From Prosthecobacter sp. (lineage in GTDB: Bacteria; Verrucomicrobiota; Verrucomicrobiia; Verrucomicrobiales; Verrucomicrobiaceae): a stretch of 64,000 bases of DNA. Position 1 is the stretch's first letter. Each line of letters begins with the position of its first letter. Shown one piece after another: positions 46,278-56,136 of the stretch. The notes below the pieces were generated by a model. The model was not told the DNA's origin. It saw nothing but the letters and a program-made list of their open reading frames with translations, and did no database searches. The translations under genes were made by a program, and so were the position numbers. The stretch covers positions 52,372 to 116,371 of the forward strand of contig NZ_JAQSEA010000279.1 in assembly GCF_029946185.1 (NCBI RefSeq). The letters are read 5' to 3'.

Positions 46278-48596
46278 TCACTTCTTCACCCAGGTCGCAA
46301 CCGGCGTGGCCGTGTGCACAGGGGCTTCATCCATGGCAAAGGTGATGCACAGGCTTTGCGGACCTTTGGCCCCATCGACCGAGGCCTTGAGGACGTGGAT
46401 GTTGGCTTTCACCAGATCGCGGGACTGCTCGGTAGCGGGTTCAGGCGGTATGCCTGCACTGAAGGTGGCCGAGGCGGGTGACACAATGGTGGCGACGAGA
46501 GTCTTGCCCCCGAGAGTGAGCTTGGCGGTGGTGCCGGTGGCGCTGATCTCCGCCATCGTGTGCATGCTCCAAGTGATGTTGCCGGTGTTTTTCATGAGGA
46601 GGTCATCCTGCACCACAATGTAGGGCTTCACCCCGCGCACCACCATGACGCCACGATGAACATCCTTCGCCGGTTTGGAGTAGGCCCTGGTCATATCGAC
46701 CACAGCAAGGCCGAGTTCCGGTGTCGAGGCACCGAGCAGCACCGCAGCTTTGGCGTCGAGCTCCTGCTGGCTGCCGTCAATGACCAGCGTGTTCTGACCC
46801 AGTGTGTTTTCAAGGTAGAGTTCAAAGCGCCTGGTGCGGTCCGCGCCCGGTTTGACTTCAAAGCCGGGTGCTTTGTCTGTCTCAGCACCGAGCTCGATGC
46901 CCCAGCGCTGCCCGCCTGCCTCCATCACAAAACTGCCGATGTCGAGCTGCGCCGTCGTGTTTTCATTTTCGCCACCTTTGACGGCGATGAAATAATCCGT
47001 CTTCTCCCAGCCGGAGCGCGAGGTGGCCACGAAGCCGCCGGGCTGCGCGTAGTCCATCGAATCCGCCGTGCCGTCTCCGGCGGCATGCGGGTTGTAATAG
47101 ATGAAGTTGCCGACCTGGCCAAAATAGGAGGCAGTCACCGGCTGCTTGCCAGTGGCGGCGACGGCACGGATGCCGGGATTTCCCGCGATGCCACACAGCC
47201 AGGTGGCGACCCAGGGACGGGTGGATGCAGCGCCTGTGGAATCTCCGAAATTGAAAGTCTGACCGCTGGGCCCCATCATGTGCATGCGGGCGGTGTTGAA
47301 CTGCGGGATACCTTCCAGCAGGCTGATGTTGAGATCACGTCCGGAGGCCGCTTTGAGGGACTCTGAGAGCATCGCGACGTAATCCATCACCGTTTCACCG
47401 GCCTGCAGGCCTTCGGGCCAGACACCTGCCGGAGCAAAACGGACGATGCCTTTGCCAAAGACCTTGGCTGCCGCATCCGCCGCTTTTTTGGCAATGGCCG
47501 GGTCCTCATCTGCAAGGCAGATGGCGGAGATCAGCAGCGCGGAGGCGGCGGCCATCTGCTTGCTGTCTGGCAGCAGTTTGCTCACATCCGGTTTCGCTTG
47601 GGCCTTTGCCGGAGCTTTCGCTGGTGCTTTTGACTTTGTTCCCGTCTGGCCGCCGGAGGTGCCTTTGGCGCTCTCGGGGATTTCTTCACCCTCCAGATGA
47701 GCGATCAGGGCGCCGATGCCTTTCTCTGTCATGAAGGTACGGATGACCGCCGCCTGCTCAGCGTTTAATCCTGCGCGGAACCAGTCATACCCCAGCGAAG
47801 TGGCCACCACGAGATCGGTCAAATTGTCGATGAGATCAGGATGCCAGTCGCGGAAGGTGATTTTGTCTGTCAGGGCGATGAGTTCCTTGGTGCCTTTGTC
47901 CTGCCATTTCAAATCGCCGTCGCAGAAGTGCAGCGCGCCCAGCAGACCCATGCGATAAACGGCCTTCGGGCCTTCACCACCGGTCTCGCCATTGATGCGT
48001 GTCAGCTCCGGATCCAGCAGCAGATCCTCTCCGGAAGCCTTCATGGCCTCCATCATTTTTGCCAGCACCGGATCCGCTGCGATCTGCCCTTTCAGCGCCG
48101 CCCAGCCAGCCGCGTTGTGAATCAGGCGCGGGCGCACTTTGGCGATGCCACTGAGGTAATCATTGGTCGAGGGGGCCTTGAATTTCGACACAGGAACCAC
48201 CGTGATCGCAGGCCTCGGAGGCGCGGGCTTTTTCACGGCAGCGGCGGTTTTGGCGCCTGCCTTGGGTGCAGCGGCGGGGGGTGTACCGGCTGGCGTCGCA
48301 GGCATCGCCACGGCGGGTGCGGCCGCAGGGGCGGCCTGCATCGCGGCATAGCGCCCTTTCGCGTATTCAAAATCGGCCGCACTCAGACTGGCGATGGCCA
48401 CATCAAACTCGCGCCCGTCCTTCGTCTTGATCTTCAGCATCTTCGCGACGGCATCGACCGAAATCAGGGTCGCCTCCACCGTTTTGCCGGAGGTGTTCGT
48501 CCAGGTGTGAAATTCTTCAGCGAGCTGTGCAGTGGCGCTGGTGGCAGCGATCAGGCAGACGGAAGCAAGAGTAAGGAAACGCGAGACGGTTTTCAT
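46278..48596 (-). CDS. SHD1 domain plus heparinase II/III-like protein
   Basis: This encodes 772 residues from the ATG at 48596, which begins a signal peptide (MKTVSRFLTLASVCL to about 23). An SHD1 domain follows (about 26-75; HTWTNTSGKTVEATLISVD), then an Ala/Pro linker, then a large alpha-toroid plus beta-sandwich of the heparinase II/III type (RPRLIHNAAGWAALK, GYDWFRAGL, later DIGSFVMEAGGQRWGIELG). Likely a periplasmic polysaccharide lyase or binding protein; catalytic residues are not clear. Confidence 0.82.
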   Translation of the reverse strand: MKTVSRFLTLASVCLIAATSATAQLAEEFHTWTNTSGKTVEATLISVDAVAKMLKIKTKDGREFDVAIASLSAADFEYAKGRYAAMQAAPAAAPAVAMPATPAGTPPAAAPKAGAKTAAAVKKPAPPRPAITVVPVSKFKAPSTNDYLSGIAKVRPRLIHNAAGWAALKGQIAADPVLAKMMEAMKASGEDLLLDPELTRINGETGGEGPKAVYRMGLLGALHFCDGDLKWQDKGTKELIALTDKITFRDWHPDLIDNLTDLVVATSLGYDWFRAGLNAEQAAVIRTFMTEKGIGALIAHLEGEEIPESAKGTSGGQTGTKSKAPAKAPAKAQAKPDVSKLLPDSKQMAAASALLISAICLADEDPAIAKKAADAAAKVFGKGIVRFAPAGVWPEGLQAGETVMDYVAMLSESLKAASGRDLNISLLEGIPQFNTARMHMMGPSGQTFNFGDSTGAASTRPWVATWLCGIAGNPGIRAVAATGKQPVTASYFGQVGNFIYYNPHAAGDGTADSMDYAQPGGFVATSRSGWEKTDYFIAVKGGENENTTAQLDIGSFVMEAGGQRWGIELGAETDKAPGFEVKPGADRTRRFELYLENTLGQNTLVIDGSQQELDAKAAVLLGASTPELGLAVVDMTRAYSKPAKDVHRGVMVVRGVKPYIVVQDDLLMKNTGNITWSMHTMAEISATGTTAKLTLGGKTLVATIVSPASATFSAGIPPEPATEQSRDLVKANIHVLKASVDGAKGPQSLCITFAMDEAPVHTATPVATWVKK

Positions 48597-48701
48597 GACG
48601 AGAGGGTTGAGTGACGCTAAAGCAGCGGGTAGGAGCACCTAGGTCAAGCATAAACGCAGCTCGTCTGCCCGAGTTTGGGGGAAAGACGCGCGCGCAGCCA
48701 A

Positions 48702-49328
48702 TTATTTTCCGGTCACCAGCGCGAGACGAAAGCGGCCGTCATACTGGCCGCCGGCGTGAAGGTTGCAGCACTTCAGGCAGGCGGTGGGGCGGCTGAACTT
48801 GCGCACACGCTGCACCGGGGTGTGGCAGACGGGGCAGGCGTAGGTCAGCTTGCGCTCGACCTCCTTGCGCGGCAGCGGCAGGCGGTGCTGGGCTTTCTCA
48901 CCGGCGATGCCGAGATCCGCACAGGCCTGACGCCATTCGCGGCCATGCGGCTCGATGCGGCGGCGGCCACTGCGGTGATAGGCGATCAAATGCGCGAGCT
49001 CATGCTTCAAGGTGCGCTCCACCTGACCTTCAAATTCGCGCAGAAGGGGGTTCAGCTCAATGGCCCAGCCTGGATAGCGTGCATAGCCCGCCGTGCTGCG
49101 CAGGCGCGCATTCCACGCCACGGTGACGAGCTTGGCTCCGCCCGGAAGATCCAGCGCCAGCAGCATGGCCCGCGTCTGCTCCTCCAGTACCTCATCACGG
49201 CCATCAGGGATGGCTTCCTCCGCGGACGCTGCCGGTGCAGGAACGGGCGTGAGATCCCGCACCGTGCGGAACGGCACCCAGTGCGGCAGCGCTGAGAAAT
49301 CAAAATTCAGCTGGGAGAGATCGAACAT
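48702..49328 (-). CDS. SprT-like zinc metallopeptidase-fold protein
   Basis: This encodes 208 residues from the ATG at 49328 (a GTG 6 bp upstream is possible). The zinc site is HELAHLIAYHRSG, with PHGREW downstream, as in SprT/Spartan proteins. A C-terminal Cys4 ribbon is formed by CPVCHTP and CLKCC. Family roles range from DNA-protein crosslink repair to unknown. It starts right at the end of the serine acetyltransferase gene. Confidence 0.88.
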   Translation of the reverse strand: MFDLSQLNFDFSALPHWVPFRTVRDLTPVPAPAASAEEAIPDGRDEVLEEQTRAMLLALDLPGGAKLVTVAWNARLRSTAGYARYPGWAIELNPLLREFEGQVERTLKHELAHLIAYHRSGRRRIEPHGREWRQACADLGIAGEKAQHRLPLPRKEVERKLTYACPVCHTPVQRVRKFSRPTACLKCCNLHAGGQYDGRFRLALVTGK

Positions 49329-49330
49329 GC

Positions 49331-50212
49331 TCACTTCTTCTTTTTTTCCTGCACCTTGTGTTCCTGCTGACCCAGAGCGTAGAGCATGTCTGGGGCCACG
49401 GATTCGAGGATGAATACGTTCGCACCGATGGTGCTGCGCGCACCAATGACCGTGTCGCCGCCGACAATCGTCGCATTGGCATACACGGTGACGTGGTCTT
49501 CCAGCGTGGGGTGGCGCTTCTTGCCGCGCAGTGCCTGCCCGGCGGCAAGGGAGCGTGCCACAAGACCGACGCCTTGGTACAGCTTCACGTGATTTCCCAG
49601 AGTGGAGGTCTCCCCGATGACCACGCCGGTGCCGTGGTCAATGAAGAAATGCGTGCCGATCTCCGCGCCAGGATGCATGTCGATACCCGTGCGGCTGTGC
49701 GACCACTCCGTCATCATGCGTGGGATCACCGGCACGTTTTTCAGGTAGAGCACATGGGCCGTGCGCTGGATCGCGATGGCTTCGAGTCCGGGATAGGCGA
49801 GGATGATTTCTTCAAAGCCACGTGCTGCGGGATCGCCAGCATAGGCGGCTTCGACATCCATCTTCAGCAGCGCACGCACTTCGGCGAGGCCCATCAAGAA
49901 ACTGCACACAATGTCGGCGGCTTCGACATCACGATTTTCCGGATTGCCATTGAGACGCAGGCTGCGGCGCACCTCCACGTTCAGGCGCTCACGGATGCTG
50001 GCGACGAGCTCGTTCGTCATCAGCTCCAGTTCCTGGGAAGAGACCGCTTCATCAGAGAAAAAGCCAGGAAACAGCAGGTGCAGCAGATCTTCGCAGAGCG
50101 TGGCGATGGCGCGCTTGGACGGCAGATTGCCGCAATCGACGTGGTTGATCCCGCCCACCTCTTGGTACGAGGTCATCAGGCTGGAGACGATTTCATTTTG
50201 GCGGCAATCCAT
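49331..50212 (-). CDS. cysE: Serine O-acetyltransferase
   Basis: This encodes 293 residues from the ATG at 50212. The C-terminal left-handed beta-helix of hexapeptide repeats is clear: DMHPGAEIGTHFFIDHGTGV, VVIGETSTLGNHVKLYQGVG, VTVYANATIVGGDTVIGARS. It makes O-acetylserine, the precursor for cysteine. The long N-terminal helical domain and the KKRHPTLEDH loop resemble the EpsC/large CysE form. No cysteine synthase is adjacent. The Lys-rich tail overlaps the next gene's start region. Confidence 0.92.
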   Translation of the reverse strand: MDCRQNEIVSSLMTSYQEVGGINHVDCGNLPSKRAIATLCEDLLHLLFPGFFSDEAVSSQELELMTNELVASIRERLNVEVRRSLRLNGNPENRDVEAADIVCSFLMGLAEVRALLKMDVEAAYAGDPAARGFEEIILAYPGLEAIAIQRTAHVLYLKNVPVIPRMMTEWSHSRTGIDMHPGAEIGTHFFIDHGTGVVIGETSTLGNHVKLYQGVGLVARSLAAGQALRGKKRHPTLEDHVTVYANATIVGGDTVIGARSTIGANVFILESVAPDMLYALGQQEHKVQEKKKK

Positions 50213-50338
50213 GTGCACTCAGCGATACCGTGCTGCGATCTGGATTCAAGCGCGGGGGTGAGCTGATTACTGTGAATAACTCTTGGAATACAGGTTCACT
50301 TTGACGCATCGGCATGCGCATTCCATCCGTAGGCCTGT

Positions 50339-50974
50339 ATGCTCAGCCACAGGACCTCATTGGAAAGCTGGTTGCCTCTATGCCTGCGTTGTGGCCTTTC
50401 TGCAGAGGGTGGCGCGTGGCATGAGAGACTCGTTGTCGCCTACTCAGAGCCTCAACGTGCGTACCACACACTTCAGCATCTCGAAGAATGCCTGCGCACT
50501 CTCGACGATGCCAGGCAGACCGGCTTGATCGCGGAGCCAGACCTCATTGAGATGGCGCTGTGGTTTCATGATGCGGTGTATGATCCGCAAGGCGGTGAAA
50601 ACGAAGCTCTCAGTGCGCAGATGGCGGTGGAGGCGCTGGGAGAAAGTGCCATGGCGCGCGAGGTGGCGAGACTGATCATGCTGACGAAGTCGCACGAGCC
50701 GGGAGAGGGTGTGGATGATGCGTGGATCATCGACATTGATCTCGCGATTTTTGCACAGCCGATGGAACGCGTGATGGAGTATGAACGGCAGATTCGCCAG
50801 GAATATGGCTGGGTGCCGGAGACAGTCTATGCGGAGAAGCGGGCGGAGATTCTGACCGGGTTTCTTGAACGTGGACGCATCTACCTCACCGCATGGGCAG
50901 GCGAGCGGTTTGAATCGCGGGCGCGGGAGAATCTGCGGATGCTGATCGATGCGGTGAAGCAAGTCACCCTTTGA
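50339..50974 (+). CDS. HD-superfamily metal-dependent hydrolase (COG4339-like)
   Basis: This encodes 211 residues. The signature blocks are YSEPQRAYHTLQHLEECL, then the HD pair in LWFHDAVYDPQGGENE and IDIDLAIFAQP. This matches the family of predicted HD phosphohydrolases typified by YHTLxH. The substrate is unknown. It overlaps the convergent lipoprotein gene by 11 bp at their 3' ends. Confidence 0.87.
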   Translation: MLSHRTSLESWLPLCLRCGLSAEGGAWHERLVVAYSEPQRAYHTLQHLEECLRTLDDARQTGLIAEPDLIEMALWFHDAVYDPQGGENEALSAQMAVEALGESAMAREVARLIMLTKSHEPGEGVDDAWIIDIDLAIFAQPMERVMEYERQIRQEYGWVPETVYAEKRAEILTGFLERGRIYLTAWAGERFESRARENLRMLIDAVKQVTL

Positions 50975-51545
50975 CGCTGCGTGCGCCCCAGGGGTAGGGG
51001 CGAACAGAGCCAGGTGAAAAAAACTGATCCAACTGCTGCCGCGTGCGGCGCGACAGGTCGAGCACGATGCGGCGTGGCTTTTCTGCCACCTCCAATTCGA
51101 GAGTGACGCGCACCGATTCACCGTAGTTGGAGATCGGAATGACGCCGACCTCTGTTTCCGTCTGTTCGTGCGGAGTGGCGGTGAGCACCTGATTTTCAAA
51201 GTCGAGCTGGCCGCCGCTGGCGAGCAGGCGTTTGAACTTCACGGGATGAGGCGCGGAGTCGAAGTTCCAAAGAGCGACGAACACCTTGCCTGAGGCCATG
51301 GAATCGGCGGGCCCGAGTGCTCCCAGAGACTGCGCCACGCCGTGGGCGATGGGGATGTTCTTTTTCTCATGATCCACGATGATGACGATTCCAAGCTTGT
51401 CCTTCAGCAGCCAGTCACCGTTGTCGTAATACTTCGAATAAACGGACGTGCTGGTCTTCCCTGTGGTACCGTCGTAGTGGCCGACGGTCATGGTGCCTGC
51501 ATTGCATCCGGCCAGCAGCATGAGGAGGCCGGACATGAAGGACAT
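50964..51545 (-). CDS. Hypothetical lipoprotein
   Basis: This encodes 193 residues from the ATG at 51545; an extension to 51620 would push the signal sequence inwards. The lipobox is LLAGC. The mature protein is beta-rich (VFVALWNFDSAPHPVKF, VIPISNYGESVRVTLELE) and could be an outer-membrane-anchored immunoglobulin-like domain. No family recognised. Convergent with the HD gene. Confidence 0.72.
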   Translation of the reverse strand: MSFMSGLLMLLAGCNAGTMTVGHYDGTTGKTSTSVYSKYYDNGDWLLKDKLGIVIIVDHEKKNIPIAHGVAQSLGALGPADSMASGKVFVALWNFDSAPHPVKFKRLLASGGQLDFENQVLTATPHEQTETEVGVIPISNYGESVRVTLELEVAEKPRRIVLDLSRRTRQQLDQFFSPGSVRPYPWGARSVKG

Positions 51546-51664
51546 GCGTAATGCATGAGGGAAGATTCCTGGCTGACTGCGGACGATGGGCAGGAACTTT
51601 CTGAATCCGATGCAGATCATGAATTGATTCTAGACACCAACATCGCCACGTCTAGACAAACCCT

Positions 51665-54130
51665 GTGCTCCCGTCCCTCAACCAACTCAAACTTCCTGAC
51701 CCCTGGCAGCACCAGGGGGTGAATCTGCTGCGTTCGGGTTGCGATGTCGTGGTGAGTGCGCCGACGGGAGCGGGGAAGACGTACATTTTTGAGCTGCTGC
51801 ATCAGGGGCGTCATTTACAAGGGCAGGCGATCTACACGGTGCCGACGCGGGCGCTGGCGAATGACAAGTACGCGGAGTGGAAGGAGGCGAAGTGGAATGT
51901 GGGCATCGCTACGGGAGACATCGCGGAGAATGTGGATGCGCCGGTGGTGGTGGCGACGCTGGAGACGCAGATCGAGCGGCTGGTGCGTGGAGAGGGGCCA
52001 GCGCTGCTGGTGATCGACGAGTATCAGATGATCTCGGATTATTCGCGTGGCGCGCACTATGAAGCGGCCATCGCGCTGGCACCGCAGGGGACGCGCTTGC
52101 TGCTGCTGAGTGGATCGGTGGCGAATCCTGAGGATGTGGCGGCGTGGCTGGTAAGTCTGGGTCGCAAGGCGGAAGTGGTGATGACGCGTGAGCGGCCCGT
52201 GCCACTGGAAGAAGTGCCGATGGAGACGCTGCCGCAACGACAGCGACAGTTCGAAAACTACTGGCCGCGTTTTGCTGCGGCAGTGATGATCGCTGATCTC
52301 GCGCCGCTGCTGATCTTTGCACCGCGCCGCAAGGAGGCGGAGTCGATTGCGCGAAGGCTTGCGGCGGATCTGCCGATGGGTGATCCGCTGGAACTCACGG
52401 CGGAACAACGTTCCGTGTGTGGCAAGGATCTGGCCACGCTGCTGGAGAAGCGCGTGGCATTTCATCACAGCGGGCTTTCGTATGGCGCGCGGGCGGGCGT
52501 GATCGAGCCGCTGGCGAAAGCGGGGCAGCTCCGAGTCATCGCAGCAACGATGGGACTCGCGGCGGGCATCAATTTCTCCGTGCGCAGCGTGCATGTGGCG
52601 GGCACGACGTTTCATGACGGGAAGAGCGAGCACAAACTCGCGCCGGATGAACTGCTGCAAATGTATGGCCGCGCCGGACGTCGTGGACTCGATGACAAAG
52701 GCCACGTGATCACCAGCCGTGACAGTCCTTCCATCTTTGATGCGCGGCCTGCGCGGCTGCATCGCAGCACCCTGCTCACATGGCCGATTTTCCTGCGCGT
52801 GATGAAGCACGCCGCACTGCGGCAGGAGAATCCCTTTGAGGCCGCGACGCGCTTTGCCGGGAGGTTGTTTGCCAAAGTACCGCCGCTGCTCGGCTTGGAA
52901 GAACTGGATCCGAACGTCGTCCATCCGCAGCATGAAAATGCGAAGGCGCTTTTCGGACTCGAAGCCACGGAAAAGCAGGTCATGAACTCGCAGGGCGAGT
53001 GGGAGCGCAGGCACAATCATGCGCTGCAACGCGTGCCGCTGAGCCGTGTGCATGGGGTGCTGAAGGTCCCGGCTTTCGCCGCGAAGTTTGCGCATGGGAT
53101 CGGCCGTGTGGGGAAAATCCGCCGCGAAGCAGAAGTGACCTACGGGGTCGAAATCAGCCTCGGCACGCCGGTGGGAGATGATGTGAAGCCGACGAAGGCG
53201 ATTCGACGCTTGCTCAAAGTGCCGCGCACTTTGGAGACAATACCGCTGGAGGAAATCACCGTGCTGCATGCCGGTGAACTTGCGAACGCCATCCTCGCGA
53301 ATGGGGAAGACGTCATCAAGGATGTGGCTCCCGAATTCATCGGCACCATCACGAAGGAAAATCTGGTCTTCGCGTGCTTCGATCTCGCGCCGATCGAGGT
53401 GATGGCCTACGAGGACGGTCATGGCATGCTGCTCTTCGCGCCACAGGGACGCAGCATTGTGGTGAAGAACGAAACTGGGGTCCACATGGCCGAGACCGCA
53501 ACGACCGACCGCGAGCCGCGTGGTGGATCGCCGATTCATGCGTGGCGCACGCTTGGGCTGATCGATGCGGGTGGCGTGCCGACGCGACGCGGTGAAATTT
53601 TCAGCTTCTTCCAGCACGGTGAGGGGCTGGCGATTGTCGCGGCGCTCGAAGATGAGAGCTATCCGGTGGACGATCTGGTGCATCACCTAGCGAACCTGCG
53701 CAGCGGCTCCAAGTTTGACCTGCCGCTCGATTGCGGTTCCGAACGTCTCGCGGCGGTGTGTCGCGGCACTTATGGTTTCGTGAATCATCACGGCTATCTC
53801 GATAACGGTTTGCCAGATGACTATGGCGAAGGCGCGGCGGAGTTGCTTGATGCCCTGCTGCATCCCGAGCAGCCCGGCGCGCAGGATTTGAAGGCAGGCA
53901 TTGCGGAAGGGGACATCTCCCGTGCGTATGTCGAATGGCTCAGTCTGCTGAGGCACATCACGCATGCGCCGGATCATCCGTGGCGAAGGTGGAAGGAGCT
54001 GAAGGAGGCGGCGAAGCAGACGCTGAAGCATCACACCAAGACGCTGCGGCATTTTTTCCATCTGGACCTGCCGCCGCTGACGAACAAGCAGAGGCATGGG
54101 AAGACGCGGCATTATTTGATGGTGAAGTGA
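51665..54130 (+). CDS. Ski2-like DEAD/DEAH-box helicase
   Basis: This encodes 821 residues from a GTG at 51665. Walker A is SAPTGAGKT (ending at 39), the DExH-type box is VIDEYQM, motif III is LLSGSVANP, and the helicase C domain has AATMGLAAGINFSVR and MYGRAGRRGLDD. The order and the GRAGRRG motif match Ski2/Mtr4-like superfamily II helicases. It likely unwinds RNA or DNA; the C-terminal 350 residues are not assigned. It stands alone. Confidence 0.87.
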   Translation: MLPSLNQLKLPDPWQHQGVNLLRSGCDVVVSAPTGAGKTYIFELLHQGRHLQGQAIYTVPTRALANDKYAEWKEAKWNVGIATGDIAENVDAPVVVATLETQIERLVRGEGPALLVIDEYQMISDYSRGAHYEAAIALAPQGTRLLLLSGSVANPEDVAAWLVSLGRKAEVVMTRERPVPLEEVPMETLPQRQRQFENYWPRFAAAVMIADLAPLLIFAPRRKEAESIARRLAADLPMGDPLELTAEQRSVCGKDLATLLEKRVAFHHSGLSYGARAGVIEPLAKAGQLRVIAATMGLAAGINFSVRSVHVAGTTFHDGKSEHKLAPDELLQMYGRAGRRGLDDKGHVITSRDSPSIFDARPARLHRSTLLTWPIFLRVMKHAALRQENPFEAATRFAGRLFAKVPPLLGLEELDPNVVHPQHENAKALFGLEATEKQVMNSQGEWERRHNHALQRVPLSRVHGVLKVPAFAAKFAHGIGRVGKIRREAEVTYGVEISLGTPVGDDVKPTKAIRRLLKVPRTLETIPLEEITVLHAGELANAILANGEDVIKDVAPEFIGTITKENLVFACFDLAPIEVMAYEDGHGMLLFAPQGRSIVVKNETGVHMAETATTDREPRGGSPIHAWRTLGLIDAGGVPTRRGEIFSFFQHGEGLAIVAALEDESYPVDDLVHHLANLRSGSKFDLPLDCGSERLAAVCRGTYGFVNHHGYLDNGLPDDYGEGAAELLDALLHPEQPGAQDLKAGIAEGDISRAYVEWLSLLRHITHAPDHPWRRWKELKEAAKQTLKHHTKTLRHFFHLDLPPLTNKQRHGKTRHYLMVK

Positions 54131-54190
54131 AGCTTTACTCGTCGGACTGAAATTCTACGCGTGGAATATTGAGTCGTTAAAATCACAGCC

Positions 54191-54955
54191 CTATGGGGCT
54201 CCTAAATATGAACGCAAAAACTCTTGGTCGGCAGCGGAGAGGTTCTGCGGGTTGAAACCCGGAAACTTGACTCCATCATTGCGCTCAAAAACCACCGTCT
54301 TGGAAGACTTGTCGGCGGAGATGACTCTGCCGGTCATGACCTTGCCATCCTTGCTCGTCCAGGATCGCATTTCAGTGGGCAGATTCAGGGCTTGTTCTTT
54401 CTTGGATCCCTCTGCCACTGAATCCAGATACCCCAGTTGCTGTTTCATGATTTCGGTTCGCTTCGCCCCATCAAGCAACCCAAAAACATCTCTGACGATG
54501 ACGCGAATATTGTGCTTGTTTGCAACGATCAGGAAGCTTCTTCGAAGCGCATCTGCCTTGTAAAGCGGCACTCCAAATTCATTTTTGATTTCACTCACAT
54601 TCAACAGGCCACCGCCTTTGTCCAATTGATGTGCTGCCGCAAAACCCTGCTCAGCATCTTCGACAGAATTGTGATAAATCAGACTGATCTCAATATCTGG
54701 CTCGGAGTAAGGAACGACAACCATCGTTGGCATGCTTACAGGCTGCTTGAGCTCGGGAGGTATTTCGCCGTCCATGAGCTCAAGAACCACCTCATCGACT
54801 TCGGTTTCGTCAACTTCGCAATCTTTGCCAAAGACGCTTGCGGGTGCAATCATCTTCAAGACAGATATGGGAGGGGCGAGTGCGTCTGCGGCTTTGCCAA
54901 ACACAGCTGTCAAAGTGATCCAAAGCAATATGATGATTGGGTATCTCTGCTTCAT
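54191..54955 (-). CDS. Exported protein with C-terminal SHD1 domain
   Basis: This encodes 254 residues from the ATG at 54955 with a signal peptide (MKQRYPIIILLWITL). Middle region unrecognised. The end (about 200-254) is an SHD1 domain: SWTSKDGKVMTGRVISADK, then KTVVFERNDGVKF and LSAADQEFLRSY, similar to that at the start of the heparinase-like protein. Base composition is visibly more AT-rich than neighbours, as is the region around 54131-55107. Confidence 0.75.
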   Translation of the reverse strand: MKQRYPIIILLWITLTAVFGKAADALAPPISVLKMIAPASVFGKDCEVDETEVDEVVLELMDGEIPPELKQPVSMPTMVVVPYSEPDIEISLIYHNSVEDAEQGFAAAHQLDKGGGLLNVSEIKNEFGVPLYKADALRRSFLIVANKHNIRVIVRDVFGLLDGAKRTEIMKQQLGYLDSVAEGSKKEQALNLPTEMRSWTSKDGKVMTGRVISADKSSKTVVFERNDGVKFPGFNPQNLSAADQEFLRSYLGAP

Positions 54956-55128
54956 GTGATTCGAGAGGTTCTTGGTCAATTTTGCAGAGAATAAAAATTT
55001 TTATCCGTCGATACAAGATCATTCCAATCTACTTGCCTCTACTTGTTCTGCCCCATTGCTAAGCAATGGCTTTATAAATTCATAGTTGTGACAAGTGCTT
55101 CTTCATCATGAATGATGGATCCTTTGAC

Positions 55129-56046
55129 ATGGAACAACATCATCCCCGCATCGGCTCCGGCGCGGTCGGCTGCTACTATGGGGGCCGGTTGGCGCAGCAT
55201 GGGAGTGAGGTACATTTTTTGCTGCGGTCAGATTATGAGCATGTGAAGGAGCATGGATTGAAGATTTTCAGTCATCTCGGTGACTTTGATCTACCGCAGG
55301 TGAACGGCCACCGCAGCACGGTGGAGATCGGGCCGTGTGATCTGGTGATCGTTGCGATGAAGGCGACGGCGAATGAGGCGCTGCTGGAACTGCTGCCGCC
55401 GCTGCTGAAGAACGACACGATGATTTTGACGCTGCAAAACGGACTCGGTAGCGATGATTTTCTGGCGCAGCATTTTGGTACAGAGAGTGTGCTGGGTGGT
55501 CTTTGTTTCGTATGCATCAACCGCATTGCGCCCGGAGTGATTCATCACATCGCGCAGGGGCAGATTGCACTGGGCGAACACAGCGGTGCACCGCAGGCGC
55601 GCACGCTGGCGGTGGCGGCGGAGTTCCGGCGCTGTGGCATTGAGTGCAAGGTGGAGTCCAGTCTGATCGCGGCGCGGTGGAAGAAGCTGGTCTGGAATAT
55701 TCCGTTCAATGGGCTTTCGATTGTTGCGGGTGGCAAGGACACAGCGGCGATTTTGGCTGATGCGGTGTTGGAGCAGCGCGTGCGTGATCTGATGCGGGAG
55801 ATCATCGACACCGCAGGACGGCTGGGTCATGCGATTCCGCTGACGCTGATCGATGACATGATTGAGCGCACGCGCACGATGACTGCGTACAAGCCGTGCA
55901 GCCTCATTGATTTTCTGGCGGGCAGCGAGGTGGAGCTTGAGGCGATTTGGGGTGAGCCGGTGCGGCGTGCGAAGGCGGCAGGGATTGCGATGCGGCAGGT
56001 GGAGAGGTTGTATGAGGAGTTGAAGGAGCGGATTGCGGGCAGATAG
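55129..56046 (+). CDS. panE: 2-dehydropantoate 2-reductase family protein
   Basis: This encodes 305 residues from the ATG at 55129 (55108 is an alternative). NADPH-binding loop GSGAVGCYYGGRLAQHG, then VIVAMKATANEALLELL and QNGLGSDD, and the C-terminal domain with WKKLVWNIPFNGLS. It would reduce ketopantoate for pantothenate synthesis. The first strand looks cut: HHPRI runs straight into GSGAVG, about three residues shorter than usual, which may weaken the Rossmann fold. Confidence 0.85.
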   Translation: MEQHHPRIGSGAVGCYYGGRLAQHGSEVHFLLRSDYEHVKEHGLKIFSHLGDFDLPQVNGHRSTVEIGPCDLVIVAMKATANEALLELLPPLLKNDTMILTLQNGLGSDDFLAQHFGTESVLGGLCFVCINRIAPGVIHHIAQGQIALGEHSGAPQARTLAVAAEFRRCGIECKVESSLIAARWKKLVWNIPFNGLSIVAGGKDTAAILADAVLEQRVRDLMREIIDTAGRLGHAIPLTLIDDMIERTRTMTAYKPCSLIDFLAGSEVELEAIWGEPVRRAKAAGIAMRQVERLYEELKERIAGR

Positions 56047-56099
56047 TGGGTGTGCGCTGTTTTGTGTGCGGGTTTGAGCGTCAGGAGACGTTCGGCTGA

Positions 56100-56119
56100 C
56101 CGCACAGGGGACTGTGCGG
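56100..56119. repeat. REP-like palindrome 8-4-8
   Basis: CCGCACAG-ggga-CTGTGCGG, 17 bp before the purine nucleoside phosphorylase start. It shares the CCGCACA...TGTGCGG arms with 63924-63942. Confidence 0.65.
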
Positions 56120-56136
56120 ACCACTTTGCTCTCGCC

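Noticed and set aside
51815..53686. Long minus-strand open frame opposite the helicase
   Set aside because: Explained as shadow of the helicase reading frame; composition is Arg/His-rich without motifs.
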